DNA of 64,000 nt, from positions 3,720,001 through 3,784,000 of the forward strand of contig OZ244249.1 in the NCBI GenBank assembly GCA_965217135.1. Direction: 5' to 3'. Below the pieces are notes generated by a model. It was not told the origin of the DNA and did no database searches. It saw nothing but the letters and a program-made list of their open reading frames with translations. Numbering within the stretch: the first letter of the stretch is position 1; every line of letters begins with the position of its first letter. Positions 18,721 to 27,189 of this stretch are shown here, piece after piece. The DNA comes from HXMU1420-2 sp017643305. Lineage in GTDB: Bacteria; Pseudomonadota; Alphaproteobacteria; Rhodobacterales; Rhodobacteraceae. A program made the translations under genes and the position numbers.

Positions 18721-19226
18721 CGCTTCACCGGAACTTATCATAACGACCGCATGCGCTGTGGCCGCCCTATGACCTGGAATATCAATGATTGGATAGCACG
18801 AGACATCCTTGCCGATCTCGTCCGCCGCTTCGCGGATACAGGTCGGCGTCGCCAATCAGAATCGGATCGATCAAAGTGTGTTCCGCGGCCAGCAACGCCC
18901 CGCCCAGCGCTTCGGCTTCCTCCGGCGTGATCACCGCGGTCTTAAGGGCGGGCAACGGTGCGGCCTGTTTCAACAGCTGGTCAAAATGCACGTGCCGCTG
19001 TACGGTTAGTCCGGGCATCTCTGCGGCGCCGAATTCAATCGGGACAACCGGAGCCTCCACCTCCGCTTCTCCGCTCACGATGCGGGTGCCCTCCTCGTGG
19101 TCCACCCAGGTTTCCCGCGCCATGAGCAAACACGAACATATCGTCCGGCCTGCACAGACGACGCATCTCGGCCTCCATGCCGACAGTTAACTCTTCGAAC
19201 GGGGTGTTTTTCAAAATTGGAGTCAT
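18720..19226 (-). pseudogene. pta: MaoC-phosphate acetyltransferase fusion gene remnant
   Basis: It begins with a credible ATG at 19226 and the MaoC-like opening TPILKNTPFEELTVGMEAEM. Homology breaks after GNL at about 19105, and some 80 codons are missing. It resumes in another frame with HEEGTRIVSGEAEV, MPGLTVQRHVHFDQLL and PALKTAVITPEEAEALGGAL, the start of the acyltransferase domain. An extra base near 18838 shifts the frame before REAADEIGKDV. The trace ends at VVMISSGEAA, where ackA sequence begins. Normal members of this fused enoyl-hydratase/phosphate acetyltransferase family are roughly 460-480 residues. Cannot encode an active enzyme. Confidence 0.8.
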
Positions 19227-19301
19227 GGCGGCATCCTGTGGAGGAACGCTCTTGCCGACAAGCCTCTTCGCCATTTGCGTCGGCGGTAAGACGCAACAAA
19301 C

Positions 19302-20078
19302 TTATGACCCGGACGGCACAGCCATCTCTTCGACCTTGCGCAACATGTCGATAAATCCGCGCGCCTGATGTGCGATAATCGCCCGGCCTTTGTCCGCAGT
19401 CGCCTGCGTTGCATCCCCCACCACGCCAGCATCGTGCAGATCAGAGGCAATCCAGCCATAGCTGACCGTACCCACGGGCGGCACTGGCGTACCCCAATCC
19501 GATGGCAGCGCGTTCGGCGCATGCGCCATGTTTACCGTATTCGGTGCAATGGCCAGCATAAGAGAGGTTTCCACATCCCCGCCATGCAGACCCATATCCC
19601 ATTCCTGCGCACCAACTAGGCCTTCCGGCAAACCGAAGCTGCCCCAGGAACATTTTACCGCCAGCATGTTCGCCTGCACCCGCAGTTCGCGCGCTAGAAT
19701 GGAGTTTATGTCCGCATTCCCGCCGTGGGAATTCACGATCACGATTTTGCGGATACCCGCGTGGGCAACGGACAGGCCAATTTCGGTCCACACCGCCAGC
19801 GCCGTGGTGGCCGTCAGGGTCAGCGTGCCTTTGGCATAGAGATGTTCGTTGGATTTCCCCACCGCCTGAACCGGAAGAATACGAACATCCAGATCATCCG
19901 GGACCAGCCCGCGCACAGCGTCCAGCATACCTTCGGCAATGCAGGTGTCCGTTCCAACCGGCAGATGCGGGCCGTGCTGCTCGACAGCGGCCGTGGGCAG
20001 GATCGCAATGGTTTTGTGCGGATCGCAATCGTCGAACTCCGCACTGCGAAAGTCGGTCCAGTCGAGACGTCGCATCAT
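19302..20078 (-). CDS. Creatininase-family amidohydrolase
   Basis: 258 residues with the metal-binding pattern of the family. E33-x-H35 lies in AVEQHGPHLPVGTD, which also gives D44. NSHGGN is the characteristic loop, and a further Glu occurs in GGDVETS. Members are cytosolic metallohydrolases cleaving creatinine or cyclic/formylated amides (creatininase, MftE, ArfB, FAPy deformylase), so the substrate is open. Two adjacent ATGs occur; 20078 was chosen because AGGAAG sits at good distance. Upstream relative to the ackA-pta scar; no operon partner is evident. Confidence 0.85.
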   Translation of the reverse strand: MMRRLDWTDFRSAEFDDCDPHKTIAILPTAAVEQHGPHLPVGTDTCIAEGMLDAVRGLVPDDLDVRILPVQAVGKSNEHLYAKGTLTLTATTALAVWTEIGLSVAHAGIRKIVIVNSHGGNADINSILARELRVQANMLAVKCSWGSFGLPEGLVGAQEWDMGLHGGDVETSLMLAIAPNTVNMAHAPNALPSDWGTPVPPVGTVSYGWIASDLHDAGVVGDATQATADKGRAIIAHQARGFIDMLRKVEEMAVPSGS

Positions 20079-20198
20079 GCCGCTTCCTGCATTTGTTCGC
20101 TTACAGCATAGCATTCGATCAATACGCCAGCCACCGCGCATGATTCGCCCTGCTCCTGAATTGTCACAATTCTGGGCACAATTCGGGGCGTACAGCCC

Positions 20199-20690
20199 TT
20201 ACTGTGGCTTGCGATACAGGAACACGCGCCCCGGCACAGCCCCGTCGGGGAGCCCGACCTCTTCCAAACCATCGAAATACATCCGGTCGCTCGACACCAT
20301 CAAACCACCCGACGCCAGAATCGGTTCGATCAACGGAGACACCTTGCGCGCGAAGATATCGTTCTTTTCGAGGTTGTGACCACCCAGATCCGCATGCACC
20401 AGGCTGGCCGTCGGGCCGAACCGGTCCAGCGCCTGCGGTAGCATTTCCATCACATCACCGAGAAACACCATATCTTCTGGCGGGGTAGACGCGGGGTTCG
20501 ATGCAATCGCCCGTTCAAAAACGTAAATTTCCCGGTCCCCGACCTTTTCGCACAAGTGGTGATAGGTCCTGCCATTTCCCAACCCGAGCTCCAGTACAGG
20601 CCCGGTCAGCCCCTCTGTGTCCGCAATTGCAAAATCGAGGCACGCACGTTGCGACACCATACGATCGATAAAGACATCCAGGCGGCTCAA
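20199..20690 (-). CDS. Small SAM-dependent methyltransferase-like protein, TTG start
   Basis: 163 residues. Motif I is VLELGLGNGRTYHHL (about 32-46), followed by an acidic strand end YVFERAI and later LVHADLGGHN; the fold is class I methyltransferase. The start is TTG at 20690. It was chosen because the reading MSRLDVFIDRM aligns with MSRLDSMLRRL of the paralogue at 34519-34995, which has an ATG at the same place. An internal ATG at 20660 would drop ten residues. Substrate unknown. It stands alone between the creatininase gene and the divergent peptide-transporter operon. Confidence 0.75.
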   Translation of the reverse strand: MSRLDVFIDRMVSQRACLDFAIADTEGLTGPVLELGLGNGRTYHHLCEKVGDREIYVFERAIASNPASTPPEDMVFLGDVMEMLPQALDRFGPTASLVHADLGGHNLEKNDIFARKVSPLIEPILASGGLMVSSDRMYFDGLEEVGLPDGAVPGRVFLYRKPQ

Positions 20691-20810
20691 TTTCAGTACT
20701 CCAGAATTTATTCGTTACAGCCTGATGCCAAAAGCTGTCCCCAATGTGTAGCGAGTCTGGCGGAAAATTTGGCACAGCGCGACAAAACAGACGAAATTGG
20801 TGTTTGACTA

Positions 20811-20825
20811 TTGGGGCTAGCCCAA
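20811..20825. promoter_or_regulatory. 15-base inverted repeat upstream of peptide-transporter operon
   Basis: TTGGG and CCCAA arms flank GCTAG in the 215-base gap between the divergent methyltransferase gene and the ABC operon. A TTGACT hexamer lies just to its left at about 20805, but no good -10 follows at the right distance. The rest of the gap shows nothing I can name. Confidence 0.25.
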
Positions 20826-20905
20826 GCGATTGTTGTGTGGGGAGAAAATGGGGGGCAAATGCGGTCAGAAGAACTGCGCGACCAAAACCGTATTGGAAAA
20901 CTTAA

Positions 20906-22678
20906 ATGTCCCCGCTCCTGACCGTCGAGAATCTGTCCATCGGATTTGGACGCGGTGACGCGGTTGTTCAGGGCGTCAGTTTTGAGGTTCAGGAAGGCCA
21001 GACGCTGGCCCTGGTGGGTGAATCCGGTTCAGGCAAAACCGTAACCTGCAGGGCCGTGCTGCGTATTCTGCCTAGAACAGCGCAGATCCGGACTGGCAAA
21101 GTCATGCTCTATGGCCGCAGCCGCGGGCAATCCCTGACCGATCTGAGCGAACGCAGGATGCGCGACATTCGGGGTGACGCGGTCTCCATGATATTTCAGG
21201 AACCAATGCGATCGCTGTCGCCGCTACATCGCATCGGCAACCAGGTGAGCGAGGTCCTGTGGATTCACAAGCGCATGTCGCAATCCGAATCACGCAGGCT
21301 GGTTTTGGAAAACTTCGAACGCGTTGGTTTTCCCGACCCGGAACGCGCGTTCAGCTCTTATCCGTTCGAATTGTCAGGCGGGATGCGGCAGCGTGCGATG
21401 ATCGCTATGGCTATGGTTTCCAAGCCCGACCTGCTTATCGCCGATGAACCGACCACGGCGCTGGATGTGACCACACAGGCGCAGGTGCTGGGGCTTATCA
21501 ATGAACTCAAACAGGAAACCGGTATGGCGGTGATCCTGGTAACCCATGACTTGGGTGTTGTGGCCAACATGGCTGAACAGGTCGTGGTGATGCACAAGGG
21601 CCGGATCATGGAATCGGGGGCTGCCGCGCCGATGCTGAATGCCCCGGCACATGCTTATACCAAACAGCTATTCAATGCCGCCCCTGCCATCCCGGCGGAT
21701 CCGACGCCGGTGGACCCTCCGCAGCAGGAAGACCTGATCCTGCAGATGAAGGATGTCAGCAAGACCTACACCATGCGAGCGCAGTCTGCCTGGAAGCCCG
21801 AAGTGCTGATCCACGCCTGCCGCGGAGTAGATTTCACCCTGCCACGTGGCAAAACGCTGGCGATCGTGGGGGAAAGCGGGTCCGGCAAGACCACCGCGGC
21901 GCGGATTGCATTGGGTGCTGAGTTGCCCGACCCCGGGGGCGAGGTGCTGTTCCGCGCCAACCCGCAAAGCGCGCCCATTGGCGTGCATGCCATGAACAAG
22001 GCCGCGCGTACTGCGTTCCAGAAACAGGCACAGATGGTGTTTCAGGATCCGTATTCATCGCTCAGCCCCCGCATGCGTATTCTGGACGCGATGACTGAGC
22101 CGCTGGAAATCCACAAAATTGGTTCAAAGTCCGAACAGCGTGACCGCGCGGGCGCCAAGCTGCGGCAGGTCGGGTTGAACGAAGACATGTTGATGCGGTT
22201 CCCGCACGCGTTTTCCGGTGGCCAGCGCCAGCGCCTGTCGATCGCCCGCGCGCTGATGCTGGAGCCGTCTTTGCTGGTTTGTGACGAACCGACCTCGGCG
22301 CTGGATGTGTCAGTGCAGGAACAGATCCTGACGCTGCTAGAAGACATCCGCGACCGGCTGGGGTTGAGTTACCTGTTTATTTCCCATGATCTGGCCGTTG
22401 TCGCCCGGATCGCAGATGAGGTCGCGGTAATGCGGCAGGGGCTGGTCGTGGAACAGGCCCCGCCGGACACTTTGTTCTATAACCCTGTCCATCCCTACAC
22501 CAAGGCGCTGATCGCAGCCCAGCCGACGCCGGATATTGATCGGCCCATCAATCTTAAACTCGTCGCCCAGGGCGCCGGTTCGCCGGCCAGCTGGCCTGAT
22601 GAGTTCCGTTTCGAGGGCGAAAGCGCTCCATCCCTGACACAAGTGCAACCCGGCCATAAGGTGCGATGCCATGTTTGA
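20906..22678 (+). CDS. Duplicated peptide-type ABC ATPase (YejF-like)
   Basis: 590 residues made of two complete ATPase halves, like YejF or a DppD-DppF fusion. Half one: Walker A GESGSGKT (38-45), signature SGGMRQR, Walker B LLIADEP. Half two from about residue 280: Walker A GESGSGKTTAARI, MVFQDPYSSLSP, signature SGGQRQR, Walker B LLVCDEP. Both end with the peptide-importer hallmark HPYTK or AHAYTK. It energises import through the two permeases downstream. It overlaps the binding-protein gene by eight bases. The ATPase being first in the operon is less usual for the family. Confidence 0.9.
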   Translation: MSPLLTVENLSIGFGRGDAVVQGVSFEVQEGQTLALVGESGSGKTVTCRAVLRILPRTAQIRTGKVMLYGRSRGQSLTDLSERRMRDIRGDAVSMIFQEPMRSLSPLHRIGNQVSEVLWIHKRMSQSESRRLVLENFERVGFPDPERAFSSYPFELSGGMRQRAMIAMAMVSKPDLLIADEPTTALDVTTQAQVLGLINELKQETGMAVILVTHDLGVVANMAEQVVVMHKGRIMESGAAAPMLNAPAHAYTKQLFNAAPAIPADPTPVDPPQQEDLILQMKDVSKTYTMRAQSAWKPEVLIHACRGVDFTLPRGKTLAIVGESGSGKTTAARIALGAELPDPGGEVLFRANPQSAPIGVHAMNKAARTAFQKQAQMVFQDPYSSLSPRMRILDAMTEPLEIHKIGSKSEQRDRAGAKLRQVGLNEDMLMRFPHAFSGGQRQRLSIARALMLEPSLLVCDEPTSALDVSVQEQILTLLEDIRDRLGLSYLFISHDLAVVARIADEVAVMRQGLVVEQAPPDTLFYNPVHPYTKALIAAQPTPDIDRPINLKLVAQGAGSPASWPDEFRFEGESAPSLTQVQPGHKVRCHV

Positions 22679-24590
22679 GTTTAGCCGTAAGATCTTTTCG
22701 TTAGTCGCCGTTATCGCCTGTGCCTCTGGTACCGCGTTCGCCGGTCCAACACCCAAGGAAGGCGCATTCTGGAAAACCGAAGTAGACGCGGGCAGCCTGC
22801 CGCCCGTCGCGGAACGTTTGCCTGCAGAGCCGATGGTCGTGGACATGAAGGCCAAAGGCCGCGCCTTCGGTACCGAAGGTGGAACCCTGCGCACCATGGT
22901 GTCACGCGCCAAGGACATCCGCCAGATGGTCGTCTATGGCTATGCGCGCCTGGTTGGCTATGACGAAAAGTACAATCTGGTGCCGGACATCCTGGAAGCC
23001 TTTGAAAACGAAGGGAACCGCAAGTTCACTTTCCACCTGCGCGAAGGTCACCGATGGTCTGATGGGCATCTCTTTACGTCGGCAGACTTCGAATACTGGT
23101 GGAAGGATGTCGCCAACAATACCAAGCTCAGCCCTGTTGGGCCGCCAGATTTCCTGACTGTCGACGGGGCTTTGCCCCAAGTATCTTTCCCCGACGAGCT
23201 GACCGTTGTCTACGAATGGGAAAACGCCAACCCCGGTTTCCTGGCCACGCTGGCGCAGGCCAGTCCGCCATTTATCTACCGGCCGGCGCATTTCCTGAAA
23301 CAGTACCACGAAGACTATGCTGACCCCGAAGAGCTGGCAGAAGCAGTAGACGACGCCCGCATCAACAGTTGGGCCGCGCTGCATAACAAGCTCGATAACA
23401 TGTATAAGTTCGACAACCATGAACTGCCGACCTTGCAGCCTTGGATCAATTCTTCGTCAGGCAAGAAGATCCGCCACCTGTTCGTGCGCAATCCCTATTA
23501 CCACCGGATCGATGCTAACGGCGTGCAGCTGCCCTACATCGACGTGGTCGAGATGGAGATTGTTTCAGCCGGTCTGATCGCGGCCAAATCCAATGCGGGC
23601 GAAACCGACCTGCAAGGCCGCGGCTTGGACTTCCGCAACATTTCGATCCTGCGCAAGGGCGAAGCGGATGGCGGCAATTACCGCACCTTCCTTTGGGGCT
23701 CCGGCGTGGCCAGCCAGGTCGCGATCTACCCAAACCTGAACTACGAAGATGCAGGCTGGCGCGAAGTTATGCGCGATGTCCGCTTCCGCCGCGCGCTTTC
23801 ACTGGCGATCAACCGCGGTGGCATCAACCACGCGCTTTACTTCAAGCTGGCAAAGCCCGGGTCGATGACCGTGCTGGAACAAAGCCCATTCTTCAAAAAG
23901 GAATACCGCGATGCGTGGGCCGATTATGACCTGGACGCCGCCAATGCCCTGCTGGACGAAATGGGCCTGACCGAACGGGACAAGAACGGCATCCGCAAGC
24001 TGCCGGATGGCCGCATCATGGAGTTCATCATCGAAACCGCTGGTGAGCGGCAAGAAGTTGAAAACGCACTGCAGATCGTCACCGACAGCTGGCGCGAGAT
24101 TGGCATTAAGCTGATCATGCGGCCATTGGACCGGGACATCCTGCGCAACCGGATCTACGCCGGGGAAACCATGGCCGCTGTCTGGTTTGGCTGGGATAAC
24201 GGACTGCCGCAGCTCAGCACCTCGCCCGCCTATCTGGCACCGACCGATCAGGTGTTCTTCGCCTGGCCAAAATGGGGCCAGTACCATCAGACCAAAGGTA
24301 CGGCGGGGGAGCCACCCGACACGCCTGCCGCTCAGCGGTTGATGGAATTGAACGACGCCTGGAATAAGGCCACGCAGGACGGCGAACGCGCCGCAATCTG
24401 GGATGAAATGCTGGGCATTCATGCCGACCAAGTATTTGGTATCGGTATTCTGGCTGGGGCCCCACAGCCCATCGTGGTCAACAAGCGTCTGCGCAACGTC
24501 CCTGAAAAAGCGATCTGGGCATGGGACCCCGGCGCACATTTCGGAGTGCACCGCATGGATGAATTCTATTTCGTCGACGGGGATGGCTGA
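22671..24590 (+). CDS. ABC transporter substrate-binding protein, family 5 (YejA-like)
   Basis: 639 residues, with a signal peptide ending near GTAFAG (about 24). Family-5 sequence follows: GGTLRTMVSRAKDIRQMVVYGYARLVGYD, FTFHLREGHRWSDGHLFTSADFEYWWKD, then DVRFRRALSLAINR. The protein is long compared with DppA (about 535) and close to YejA-type proteins for larger peptides such as microcin C. It would capture the solute in the periplasm for the permease pair encoded next; its stop overlaps the first permease as TGATG. The actual ligand is unknown. Confidence 0.9.
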   Translation: MFEFSRKIFSLVAVIACASGTAFAGPTPKEGAFWKTEVDAGSLPPVAERLPAEPMVVDMKAKGRAFGTEGGTLRTMVSRAKDIRQMVVYGYARLVGYDEKYNLVPDILEAFENEGNRKFTFHLREGHRWSDGHLFTSADFEYWWKDVANNTKLSPVGPPDFLTVDGALPQVSFPDELTVVYEWENANPGFLATLAQASPPFIYRPAHFLKQYHEDYADPEELAEAVDDARINSWAALHNKLDNMYKFDNHELPTLQPWINSSSGKKIRHLFVRNPYYHRIDANGVQLPYIDVVEMEIVSAGLIAAKSNAGETDLQGRGLDFRNISILRKGEADGGNYRTFLWGSGVASQVAIYPNLNYEDAGWREVMRDVRFRRALSLAINRGGINHALYFKLAKPGSMTVLEQSPFFKKEYRDAWADYDLDAANALLDEMGLTERDKNGIRKLPDGRIMEFIIETAGERQEVENALQIVTDSWREIGIKLIMRPLDRDILRNRIYAGETMAAVWFGWDNGLPQLSTSPAYLAPTDQVFFAWPKWGQYHQTKGTAGEPPDTPAAQRLMELNDAWNKATQDGERAAIWDEMLGIHADQVFGIGILAGAPQPIVVNKRLRNVPEKAIWAWDPGAHFGVHRMDEFYFVDGDG

Positions 24591-25618
24591 TGCAGATCCT
24601 GCGCTACGCAGTCTATCGCTTCGGCACCATGCTGTTGACGCTGCTGGTGGTGTCGGTGCTGGTGTTTGTGATCATCAACCTGCCGCCGGGCGATTACCTG
24701 TCAAACCAGATCGCTGAGCTGCAGGCCACGGGCCAGACTGCGGGCGTTGCCAAGATCCAGTTTCTCAGGCAGGAATTCGCGCTGGATGAACCGCTCTGGA
24801 AGCAATACCTGATCTGGGTGGGCTTCTACCCCGGACCGCATGGGTTTTCCGGGCTGATACAGGGCAACCTAGGCTGGTCCTTCTACAACAGCCAGCCGGT
24901 AGCGGAAATAGTCGGGAGCAAGCTTTGGGCCACCGTGGCCCTGAACGTGGCTGTGGTTCTGTTCATCTACGCTGTCGCCGTGCCCTTGGGCGTAATTGCA
25001 GCAGCACGGTCGCGCACCTGGATCGACTACACGTCGTCCTTCATCGGTTATCTGGGGCTAGCGACACCAAACTTCCTGCTGGCGCTGATCCTCTATTACT
25101 ACGGCCGCAAATATATTGGCCTACCCATCGGCGGCCTTATGGACCCCGATTTTGAAGGCCAGCCACTGAGTTGGGACAAAATCAAATCGGTCCTGCTCCA
25201 CCTGATCGTGCCCACGTTTGTCATCGGTACGGCCGGGGTCGCCTCCATGATGCAACGCCTGCGGGCCAACATGCTGGACGAACTGGGCAAACCTTATGTG
25301 GAAACCGCCGTAGCCAAGGGTATGGTCCCATCGAGGATGCTGGCCAAATACCCTTTGCGCGTGGCCTTCAACCCGTTCGTGGCCGACATCGGGAACCTGC
25401 TGCCGACCCTGATTTCCGGCTCGGTTATCATTTCCGTTATCATGAGCCTGCCCACTATAGGCCCCGACCTGCTGACAGCGCTCAAGACTCAGGACCAGTT
25501 CCTCGCCGGATTCGTTCTGATGTTCGTAGCCCTGCTGACGTTGATCGGCACTATGATCTCCGATGTGCTGCTGATTATGCTCGACCCGCGCATTCGCTAT
25601 GAAGGGAGAGAAGCATGA
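24590..25618 (+). CDS. Peptide-type ABC permease, YejB/DppB family
   Basis: 342 residues, opening QILRYAVYRFGTMLLTLLVVSVLVF, the typical first span of DppB-type permeases. About six spans follow. The EAA-like cytoplasmic loop is seen as RANMLDELGKPYVETAVAKGM, which contacts the ATPase. The insertion between spans one and two (about residues 35-105) is longer than in DppB, as in YejB. Start and stop are translationally coupled to the neighbours (TGATG upstream, ATGA downstream). Confidence 0.9.
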   Translation: MQILRYAVYRFGTMLLTLLVVSVLVFVIINLPPGDYLSNQIAELQATGQTAGVAKIQFLRQEFALDEPLWKQYLIWVGFYPGPHGFSGLIQGNLGWSFYNSQPVAEIVGSKLWATVALNVAVVLFIYAVAVPLGVIAAARSRTWIDYTSSFIGYLGLATPNFLLALILYYYGRKYIGLPIGGLMDPDFEGQPLSWDKIKSVLLHLIVPTFVIGTAGVASMMQRLRANMLDELGKPYVETAVAKGMVPSRMLAKYPLRVAFNPFVADIGNLLPTLISGSVIISVIMSLPTIGPDLLTALKTQDQFLAGFVLMFVALLTLIGTMISDVLLIMLDPRIRYEGREA

Positions 25619-26769
25619 CCCAGCTCCCCGACGGTCGCTATGTCGACGACGCGCCATATGACCCGCAGATCAGCATCCAGCAACTGGAGCGCCAGGATCT
25701 GGACGCGCCCAACTGGCTGCTGGTCTGGCGTAAATTCCGCCAGCACAAGCTTGGCCTGATTTCTGGGATCTTCCTGCTGCTCAGCTACCTGATGCTGCCC
25801 TTTGCAGGTTTCTTCGCGCCCTACGGGGCAAACGAACGGCATGAGGAACATCTGTTTTCTCCGCCCCAGCTGGTGCGGTTCTTCCACGAAGGTGAGTTTT
25901 TGGGGCCCTACATCTACCCGATGACGGCAGAGGCCAACCTGGAAACCTTCCAATGGGAATTCAAACCGGATTATTCCAACCCATCGCGACTGCGGTTTTT
26001 CTGCAAGGGGACGGAATACAAACTGGCCGGGCTGATCCCGTCCAAGCGCCACCTGTTCTGTGCCGCTGAGGGGCAGACGATATTCTTATGGGGGTCGGAC
26101 AGGCTGGGACGCGATGTGTTCAGTCGCATCCTGTATGGCGCACAGCTGAGCCTGACCGTGGGTTTGATCGGCATCACAGTGTCTTTCGTCCTGGGCATCA
26201 GCTTTGGTTCACTGGCGGGCTACTTTGGCGGCACCATCGACTGGGTCGTCAACCGGGTGATCGAAATCCTGCGGTCTCTGCCGGAATTGCCACTATGGCT
26301 AGCCCTGTCAGCGGCGGTGCCATCAAACTGGTCACCAGTGGCTGTGTTCTTCATCATCTCGATTATCCTAGGGATACTCGACTGGCCGGGATTGGCCCGA
26401 TCTGTCAGGGCCAAATTTCTGTCGTTACGAGAAGAAGAGTTTGTGCGCGCAGCAGAAATGATGGGGGCCAGTTCGGGCCGAGTCATCCAAAAACATCTGC
26501 TGCCGAACTTCATGAGCCACTTGATCGCCAGCGCGACACTATCCATACCCGCGATGATATTGGGGGAAACCGCTCTCAGCTTTCTTGGCCTGGGGCTGCG
26601 CGCGCCGGCGGTCAGTTGGGGTGTCATGTTGAACGACGCGCAGAACCTCGCGTCAGTGGATATTTACCCTTGGATCGCCATCCCGATGCTGCCGATTGTT
26701 GTGGTCGTGCTCGCCTTCAACTTCCTCGGTGACGGGCTGCGGGATTCGCTGGACCCTTACCAGAGCTGA
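25615..26769 (+). CDS. Peptide-type ABC permease, YejE/DppC family
   Basis: 384 residues. An N-terminal cytoplasmic stretch is followed by a span at about 45-65 (LGLISGIFLLLSYLMLPFAGFF) and a long periplasmic insert to about 150. SDRLGRDVFSRILYGAQLSLTVGL is the DppC hallmark. The EAA loop LREEEFVRAAEMMGASSGRVI lies near residue 265-285. The large insert is typical of YejE relative to DppC. Last gene of the four-gene importer; antisense scraps of a Hint domain follow its stop. Confidence 0.9.
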   Translation: MTQLPDGRYVDDAPYDPQISIQQLERQDLDAPNWLLVWRKFRQHKLGLISGIFLLLSYLMLPFAGFFAPYGANERHEEHLFSPPQLVRFFHEGEFLGPYIYPMTAEANLETFQWEFKPDYSNPSRLRFFCKGTEYKLAGLIPSKRHLFCAAEGQTIFLWGSDRLGRDVFSRILYGAQLSLTVGLIGITVSFVLGISFGSLAGYFGGTIDWVVNRVIEILRSLPELPLWLALSAAVPSNWSPVAVFFIISIILGILDWPGLARSVRAKFLSLREEEFVRAAEMMGASSGRVIQKHLLPNFMSHLIASATLSIPAMILGETALSFLGLGLRAPAVSWGVMLNDAQNLASVDIYPWIAIPMLPIVVVVLAFNFLGDGLRDSLDPYQS

Positions 26770-26866
26770 AATGCGGTCACCCATGCGCAGGTCGTCCACA
26801 GCCCAGCTGTCTTGGGTCGTTTCGATCATTGTTCCCGTGGCGATGCCGACCGTGAAGGCAAAGTTT
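26770..26866 (-). pseudogene. Hint-domain fragment
   Basis: Read leftward, this stretch gives NFAFTVGIATGTMIETTQDS and then WAVDDLRMGDRIS, which resembles the opening of a Hint (hedgehog/intein-type) domain: a G-T residue pair after the first strand, then AV-DL--GD. A stop codon precedes it and it runs into the antisense of the permease 3' end. Only about 33 residues remain, so it looks like a leftover of a deleted gene. Assignment rests on pattern only. Confidence 0.35.
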
Positions 26867-27189
26867 TAGATCAGACTGTCATCAAAGCTGGCAGCGAACT
26901 GTGACGGTGATTGCAGCCGCAGTGGCGAACATAGTTCAAAGTTGCCAGCCCATGTGCGTTGCCTGACAAGAAAAGTCTTTCTACCAAAATCCACGGTCCC
27001 AACGAAAACAGGTCAGCCGATACAAAAGACCGGAGATCGACAAAATCACCGCTTTCTAATGTTAGGAGATTCACGCCTCCAATTTCACCGTCTGGTTATT
27101 TGTTTCCCGGTTTTCTTCCCGACCGGTTTTCTCTACCTGTTGCGTCGAATAAGGCAGGCCCGCGCGGCCTGGCAAGAAAAGGAAGGTTC
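26867..27189. other. Gene-free leader of the glycan operon
   Basis: About 320 bases without a supportable gene, less GC-rich than the flanks. The frame of the downstream dehydrogenase stays open through much of it but has no start with a ribosome site before 27190. The operon promoter should lie here; I could not single out -35/-10 boxes. Confidence 0.5.
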
